This document shows positions 57,601 through 64,000 of a stretch of DNA of 64,000 nucleotides, one piece after another. How positions within the stretch are numbered: position 1 is the first letter of the stretch; each line of letters begins with the position of its first letter. A model generated the notes under the pieces. The model was not told the origin of the DNA. It did no database searches and saw only the letters and a program-made list of their open reading frames with translations. This stretch comes from Macrocystis pyrifera (Eukaryota; Sar; Phaeophyceae; Laminariales; Laminariaceae). A program made the position numbers and the translations under genes. The stretch lies in the NCBI GenBank assembly GCA_031763025.1, contig JASSKH010000041.1, positions 2,480,001 through 2,544,000 of the forward strand. Direction: 5' to 3'.

Positions 57601-58535
57601 ACTGTCGTACAACACGCTAGCGCTAACGCACCCCCGTCGGACGACTTTCAACGCTAACTTGCTCGACAGCAGGGAGAGTGTAAACGCCGGGCGGGCGATG
57701 CATGCGTCTATGGAAACATCTCGACGAGATCTCTCTGCCCACAGCCGCCATTTTCGTTGGGTGTGTCCCCTAAGGCACGTTATGGAAAAAAAATCGGCAC
57801 TGAAAATCGTCCCAGCGGGTGTCTTATATTGCTCGTTACTGGTATACGGTCCTACTACTATGTCCCAAAATATAAGGGCCGTTTGATCTTCACAGTAAAG
57901 TTCTTCACGTTCCTTCCATTTCCGCCCAGAGTGGAAGCGTGTTCCGCGCTTTCTGCAACAGTGGTCCACGGGTCTTTGCGCGGATAGTGTTATGATAGCG
58001 TTAGCCTTATGATAGCATAGTATGTTAGAAAATAAGAACAGAGTGCGCCACACAATAGGCAACCGGAGAGGAGAGAAGCGCCTCCGGGTGTGCGAAGCCC
58101 TGGAGGTCCAGTATGTAGAAACAATCCCTGGTTGCAAATTCCAAACATTTATAGTGCTACGAACTCCCCGCTACTACCCACTGTTCTGTATCACATCACG
58201 ATCCGTCTACCACGATACGAGCAACATCAACATACTTAACAGACGGACAGCCTGTCTGCACACCAAAACTCGACGAGGAAAGGCGGAAAACGAAAAACGC
58301 AACTACTAGTACTCTTGGAAACCCCTTTGCACTTCCACAGTGCGTACAGTGTACGAGTATTACAAATGTACTTGCTGCCTGCTGTATTCTACATATCCAT
58401 ACCATACGTACCAGTGTACTTGAAGCGGCCGCTGATGCCCCTAAGGGCTTCCACTGTTTGGGAGCAGATGGTGTCCGTCCATTCCTGAACGTTTGAGGTG
58501 GAGTACTGTTTCCCGTTCAGATTGAGCTCCAATAC
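54662..58535 (-). CDS. Tctex1-type dynein light chain, 5' partial
   Basis: Two exons are seen on the minus strand: 58535-58412 and 55002-54662, joined by a 3409-bp GT-AG intron in phase 1 (ACT G / CG ACC). The first encodes LNGKQYSTSNVQEWTDTICS and ISGRFKYT; the second continues ATCVLTQKVGGGLHVGSAAC and DGLVVERWGK. Aligned by eye this follows the Tctex1/DYNLT fold: helix with Q.W, the FKY.(V/A)TC strand, QK.G.GLH..S, a W residue and DG....W. Tctex1 light chains dimerise on dynein intermediate chains of cytoplasmic or axonemal motors. Between DGLVVERWGK and the final strand RYRFRVLLVKA there are a few extra residues, and the frame runs on about 70 codons beyond the usual end, so the true 3' end may differ. 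An N-terminal helix exon is missing upstream. The frame stays open before 58535 (HAVAQ), so the first exon may start earlier. Confidence 0.8.
55108..55335. repeat. Array of ~43-bp hairpin units in the Tctex1 intron
   Basis: Four to five diverged units, each containing CTACCAGTACAGCAGTAG and, nearby, CTACTGGTA. These pair with one another, so each unit is a small hairpin carrying an ACAGCAGTA motif. Confidence 0.75.
55443..55610 (-). pseudogene. Open coding-like segment within the Tctex1 intron
   Basis: Minus-strand frame ending at TAG (55443-55445), with LTWLCRWWDYSRPAGLSALG and an alanine-rich acidic tail ending KEEL. It looks like a terminal exon, but it lies inside the Tctex1 intron beside the inverted coding-like pair, so it may belong to the same mobile element. 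Not recognised. Confidence 0.3.
56113..56367 (+). pseudogene. Copy 1 of an unrecognised coding-like element
   Basis: After an acceptor-like GTGTAG an 84-codon plus-strand frame runs to TGA (56365-56367), with KPSSNSRPPAIPTGEE, YSFNKKFRWTHRDTYVAHHV and REAYLVYA at the end. The minus strand is also open over part of it (GGLLFDEGFGLVCDLAQLF). A diverged copy lies in inverted orientation at 57086-57330. No family is recognised; a transposable element inside the Tctex1 intron is the simplest explanation. Confidence 0.4.
57086..57330 (-). pseudogene. Copy 2 of the same element, inverted and broken
   Basis: On the minus strand this matches copy 1 base by base over most of its length: SKPSSNSRPLPTRTGEE, then a one-base deletion after CACGAC relative to copy 1, an in-frame stop further on, and the shared ending QLFRRLGTSTAG to WLVYA with a stop at 57086-57088. 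The frameshift and stop mark it as inactive. Confidence 0.45.
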
Positions 58536-58651
58536 CTGTGCTACGGCATGCCAGCATTGACAGCATGCAGGCGGGCAAGCGAGCGTTGGCAAAAAAAAGG
58601 TAATAGTTCAGGGCGGCAAAGCAGCGGCAGTAGCAACAGTGGCAGCAACGC

Positions 58652-58689
<38 letters not shown>

Positions 58690-61600
58690 CAAAAGCAGCA
58701 GCGGCAGAACTTGTAGTAATACCAGCAGCAGCAGGCCTCGGTCAGTCCGAGAGCCTCAACAAAAGCAGATTTTCACGAGCACTTTTCGATAATATACCGG
58801 CGCTGCGGCAGAAGAGCATGCAGTAGCTGGCGCTGGGTAGAGGCTCGGGTATAAAGTAAGAACAAAGTGAGACAATCTCTCACTGCACAGGCACAGAAGC
58901 TCAAGCTGCTTGCGCTACGTAGCGGTTTCATCTCCAAGAAACCCGCCTTTACAAAACAGCACCAAACCTAAATATTAAGCACGTCTGACTACCAGGTATT
59001 GAGTATTCTTGCACTATTTTATACAGATATCCCAGCATATCTTCTCAAGAATTACCGGTTTTTCATACCTGCTGGCAATCCACGCAATCATTTTCTCCAT
59101 AATGGTTACAGTGGGACTTGCTGTGTGTATCTTCAAAATCATCACCGCCCAAATGCTGTTGGCACGGCCTCAACCCCCCACACAAATTTGTCAAGACCAT
59201 CCCCGTACATGAGTAGTCGCTGTAGCGTTATCCACCCATGATACCGATTTGCCTCGCCATTGGAAAGAGTACGACTGGTACTTTTATCAAAGGGGAACCG
59301 AATCAACGCCCTGCTCAACACGGACCTAAATCAGTGTCATGGGCATCAGCTGCAACGACAGCTCATGCACGACGACGGTCATGGCAGAGCTGTGTCAGGC
59401 GCAAAGACCGTGCCAACAGCCGAGTGGCATCTTGCCCTACCGTTGATGGCGCGGTCTCAACGCCTGCTATAGATTTGGCAAGACAGCTCACATCTAGGAG
59501 CGGTAGTTGTACCACAGGTTTTCACCGCCCGAATCTCTAGCGCCAGCTACTGCATGTACTATTGCTTTAGAGCCGATAGGTTATGAGTCAACGTGGTGGT
59601 GGCGATTCAATGTCACTAATGTCCTCTCCTCTACGAGAAGGCCACTTACTCCCTATTAAACGGGGAACCAAGTCAGTATTATGGGCGGATAACGTATCAT
59701 GGGTGGGATAACCGCTATCCGCCCATGCTACTGATTTGGTTCCCCGTTGAATTGGGAATAAGTACCCTTCTCGAAAAATGGGAGAACATGATTGATACGG
59801 AAACACCAACACCAAATTGCTCATAAACTATCGGCGCTACAGCAGTAGTGCATGCAGCAGCTGGTGCTAGAGGTTTGGGAGTTAAAAACAGAGTTGTTGT
59901 TGTCGTCTTCACATTAAACGTCCTTTCTACCCAGCTTCATCAGTACACCCAACGTCCGTCCTGATTCCTTATCCTAGAGAGATACTGATTCTATGGTCAC
60001 AGACTGTGAGACAGAAAAACCAAAAAACAAAACAATAATAGTAAATTCAAGGGTCAAGCAAGTGAAGTGCCAGCGTACCGGGTACGATAACGCAACAACA
60101 CAAGCAAGACTAGCAAAAAAAACAAAAACAAATCTGCACTGAAAAATAATACAAATGACGCAAGGAGATCAGAAAGGATGCTAGACGGAAAGCATACGTA
60201 CTCAGGAAGGACAGATAGCTGCCGCGCGAACGAAGCAACACGAAGGAGAGGAAGATACGGGCATACGGACGCCGGAGCGGGGAAAGGAAAACAAAGGGAG
60301 ATACCAAAAAAAGGCAAAAAAGAAGAGAACATCGTATTCCAGGCGATGATAGTAACATGGGTGCCCGTCTGACCTAAAAAATCGATTCGGGAACCTAGCC
60401 ACACCCTTTGCCGTCTCCTTCCTATTCTCGTCAATAGCGGTGCCAAGTGTCAGTACTGCCGCTGTCGAGCCCCCCCCCCCCCCATCGAACAACTCAACAA
60501 GAGACAAACAAAACCTGCTAAACTTCAAGAGCTAGTAGAACCGATACCTAGCCATCCGATCTATCATTTCGTTTCTGCATTCGTCGACAGCTGTATCGGT
60601 ACGGCTGCCCCCCCGGAGTGAACCAAAATAACCCTACAGCACAGACCATAGGCGTCCAAGCTCCAAGCTTCCTGCACTATTAATAGCGGTTGCACGTCCA
60701 AGTAAACCGCCTGTACCATACAGTACAAAACCCAAATTGGCATTCAGTATTTAGTACGTCACGGAAGCGAAGACTGACACTGGAAATGGGTGCACACAAG
60801 ATGCTTCACTTGAAGTTAGTCTTCTAAACCCGATTCAACTACATTCTCCGACACCAAACCTGGCTCTTGTCTTGACAGATGTCAGGAATCTCGATGAGAT
60901 TCCGATGAATTCCGACTTAACAAGCAGTACTCGATTATCCCGGTAGAGTCGGTTCGCAATGATCGCATTGCTCTTTCTTGGCAAGGTGTTTTGTAAGCCA
61001 GAAGAGTAGATTTTCAGATTTCAGTATAGGAACGTGGGGGGGAGAACGGTGTAGATCGAGCCAGCGACCAGCGACCTCACTGTCTTACTACTGTAAGTAC
61101 TGCTGTTCCAAAAAGCACGTCCTGCCATCGGCGTCACTGGTTGCTGTCATGGAAGCAACTGTCAAGAAGATGCACACCAAGCTGCACCGGAATACAACTG
61201 CTGTAGTACCGCTGTTGTACGATATGCAAATGTACCAGGCATCAAATATTAGTACCAGGTATTCAATACCAGGTACGTATTTCAACAGATGAATTTAACA
61301 TCGGTGTGTCGAATCACTTGCAGTTAGAGTTTTAGCAGACTGGTGAGTGACGGTTGGTGGACGCTTGTGGCGTTATTTGGTGGTTGAACAGATTTCAGGC
61401 TGAAAAAAGTGTTCACACAAGAATTTACAGCTACGAGTACGAGAGCCTTTGTGCTCAGCGAGGACGCTTGTGCTCAGCGAGGGCGCCACTCTAAACCTTA
61501 TGTGCCATGGTAATAGCCTGTGGTCAACGTTGACTTCACCAGAAGAGGCGAGCCTTAGCCAGAATAAGATATTCTTGCCTGCTGTCCCGTACCGTTTACT

Positions 61601-64000
61601 ACCGTACACAGCAGCAGCACCACCAGCAGCAATCGACTAAAATATTAAAATGGCTGCGTATGCTGTACCTGGTAGCTGATTGTGTGAATGTGTACAAACA
61701 TCCAACCGAGTTGCACGCGAGTGCACGGTGCCCGGTGCCCGGCGGGAAGCGAGATTACTTGGGTTGCGACGGAATGATGGGCAAGAACACAAACAACTCT
61801 CGAGCCTTGCCATCGCCCTTGCCCACAAACTGCGAGTGTTGCCTCGCGGTGGTGGGAGCAGTGTGCAAGCTTCCTCCAACTACTGCTACTGCTGCCGCTG
61901 ATTGCGGCATACCGTGCGGCCATGCTTCTTCCCAAGCATAACAGATAAGCAAAACATCCAACCTTCGGCAAGGCTGGTCGTGATATCCACGCACTCTTTA
62001 CGTACTACAGCAGTAACTGCTGTACCACAGCAGTAGCTGAGCTATGACATCAAAGCCAAATGATCAGAGCTGCTATTCGAACTGCTGTGCAGCGTGCCTG
62101 TCATTTCGTTCGATTGAAGCACGCCGTCCGTACCTTGGACGTAGCCTCTTGTACGTTGCCCTGCAAGGACGAAAACGGCTGAGCATCCTCCTGCATGTTC
62201 CCTATTGTGGAGAAAGCGTGTACTGAATACTGGAGCACTAGTGAAGCCAAGCTATAGTCCGATTGCTTCCCAAGTTGCATTTTGGAGGAGCATCGCCGAA
62301 GGTTTCCAAAAGAAAGGCAGGCCTTGAATAGTAGGGGGGACAACTAACTCGGCTCTGGCAGAAGGGCTGGGCATCGTGGCCAGCCGGACCAAGCATCTGT
62401 CAGCCTGACTCAACGGATATCACGACGGGTACAACACCCCACTGCTAGTGGTTTTCCAAATATGGGAGCCCTTGAAGCTATGAAGGGCCCGATCGGCGTG
62501 GCTTTCCTGACAATGATCAGCGTGTTAGCGGTGAGAGTGAAACAAGCGAGAACAATCTCAACAAGAGAGACATTGTCTGCTGTACTGATTGCTCACTGCC
62601 GCTGAACTCCCTCGTGCCTGCTGGGTCTTGCTCTCTTGGTTCGGACCTGCCTTTTATAGATTCCCTGCGTCTCAAACGCGTTGGTCTCACGGCAACAAAC
62701 AGGCGTTTTGACTATTGATTCGGTCCCCAATCCACTAGCGGAGCAATAGTAACGCGACAATGCGCTCGCCCACTCGCACAGCGTTTGTGCAACCTACTCG
62801 GCTAGGTTATCGAACTGATGAAATTATGATAAATCGATATTTTCCAGAATACGAAGCTCGTCTGTCGTCATTTTCCCGATGACTGAATATGTGAACTGCT
62901 CTCAGCGTTGGGCTTCGGATTTCGGACAAACCCACCTTTGAGCTTTGAGCACAGCAGTAGCTAGAGTAAAACAAGTCGCAACGCTATCTGAAACCGCTTC
63001 AGCTCAAAGCGCAGCAATCTCTTCGGCTCGCCGCTCACCACGTTTCGAGGACTGCTCTTGCAACGTACCAGGTACCTGGTTCACCTGCTATGCAGCAGAT
63101 TTCTCCCCGCTGTCAACCTTACCCCGCTTACCGGCTGCACGATTGCCGTAAGAATTCGAGCCATCGCACACCCCTAGACCGATTTTGAAAGCTCGATTGA
63201 TCCCCAGCCGGCAGGGTGTTGCGGAAGAGGGTGGTTTTGGAAAAATCTCGTTGAGAGCTTTGCTTAGGGTCGTTTCTAACGACCGAATGAAACAGCAAAA
63301 AACTTGATGCTTTCGCACGTCAAAAATTCCATAATTAGCCAAAAAGTTGCCAAAACCTTCTATCGTGAAGCACTGCATATTTGGCAGTATTTGGCAATTG
63401 TTCGCATAGCAACGCCCTCAGATTTTATTCAAACCCCTTGCAGCAGCAGCAGGTAGCCGACGGCAAACCGACGCTCTATGGAGTAAATACTGCCGCAAAA
63501 AGGACTCCAGACACAGCCCATGTACCTCAGAGGTCGGCAGTTTTTCCAGCCCGGCCTAAATCCCCTGGGAAAAGCTGGGGTGGCTGCTGTTTGTGATTCT
63601 TTTTTAGCACCCACACAAAACGACACCCACGTCGCATCCACACAGGGCTCACGGCCAGTGTCGCCAGGCCTATCGTCGCTGTTATCAATGCCACCGTGTA
63701 TCCTCCGCATCTCCCTCTATTGCACAAGTTAGAACGAGTCTAGCGTGGGGCGTGGTGAGGTGGTCTGGTTTGTACAACCTTGCGTTGGCGTTTTTGGGCT
63801 AAAATCGAAAATAAAATAGCAAATGTCACTTTCCATGCACGTGCCAACGAACCAGAACGGAAATGTCCAAAAGAAAACTTTGGCGAGTTTTTTGCTGTTT
63901 TGGCAAGTCCAAATTTCCATAAACTTGCTTGTATTTTGGGAAGAAACTTGCCAGGTATGTGCCGTTAGAAATGCCCCTTAGCGAGCGCGTCGGTCGGTTT
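58536..64000. other. Right-hand stretch without a supportable gene
   Basis: It contains a GCA microsatellite (58650-58700), a palindromic element (59622-59790), related copies of a segment with GCATGCAGTAGCTGGCGCTG near 58815, 59540 and 59855, and dispersed ACAGCAGTA and TACCAGGTA motifs. The 5' exon of the Tctex1 gene should be here but was not found. A minus-strand frame at 62343-62101 is open for 80 codons without a recognised domain. Confidence 0.5.
59622..59790. repeat. ~170-bp palindromic element
   Basis: CCTCTACGAGAAGGCCACTT and AACGGGGAACCAAGTCAGTA on the left pair with TTTGGTTCCCCGTTGAATTG and GTACCCTTCTCG on the right, around a GGGCGGATAACG core and its complement. A diverged relative lies at about 59215-59350. 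Confidence 0.7.

Noticed and set aside
57460..58137. 225-codon minus-strand open frame
   Set aside because: Composition is unremarkable, it includes the GTCCCAAAATATAAG repeat end, and it lies within the Tctex1 intron with no recognisable domain.
62101..62343. 80-codon minus-strand open frame
   Set aside because: Protein-like composition but no recognised family, no splice signals judged convincing and no neighbouring exon.

Overview
The window looks like nuclear DNA of a multicellular stramenopile, most likely a brown alga. Genes are split by roughly 0.3-3.4 kb GT-AG introns, the coding exons are GC-rich, and the DNA between exons is crowded with short inverted-repeat elements, retrotransposon tails and microsatellites. 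The organism call is an inference from gene structure and repeat style; no marker gene fixes the species.

Five protein-coding genes can be supported, all multi-exon, with exons joined here by splice sites and matching codon phase. From left to right they are: a WD40-repeat protein (+, 1929-4700, 5' end not found); a lysophospholipase-like alpha/beta hydrolase of the LYPLAL1/acyl-protein thioesterase family (-, 24010-17875, five exons, complete Ser-Asp-His triad); the Golgi-to-ER retrieval receptor RER1 (+, 36812-39810, N-terminal exon not found); a large EF-hand protein (+, 44390-50945, at least five exons); and a Tctex1-type dynein light chain (-, 58535-54662, two exons seen, separated by a 3.4-kb intron). 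A possible 3' exon of a sixth gene, ending in a CaaX prenylation box, lies at 9924-9796 (-). Several single open exon-like stretches are listed with low confidence.

The rest is repeats. (1) Degenerate pieces of a non-LTR retrotransposon occupy the left edge, and many short copies of two related 3' tails occur throughout. These tails end in a GAGTAC-like motif followed directly by poly(C), or poly(G) on the other strand, which accounts for many of the long G/C homopolymers, including a perfect 100-nt run. (2) There are about 16 copies of a ~105-bp palindromic MITE (called MITE-1 here). One copy is inserted into another, which directly shows a TA target duplication. (3) A second palindromic family (MITE-2) has one copy that supplies the C-terminus of the LYPLAL1-like gene. 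(4) Three or four longer elements with terminal inverted repeats are present (300 bp, ~0.7 kb, ~0.93 kb and perhaps ~1.05 kb). (5) Tandem arrays have units of 7, 9, 23, ~43, ~110 and 164 bp.

The genes do not form one pathway. RER1 acts in early secretory retrieval and the LYPLAL1-like enzyme probably in deacylation. The Tctex1 light chain belongs to dynein motors and the EF-hand protein could be an axonemal component; both would fit an organism with flagellated zoids. Two G homopolymers inside exons (4478-4486 and about 48802-48812) break otherwise good reading frames, so some frames may suffer from homopolymer-length error in the assembly.
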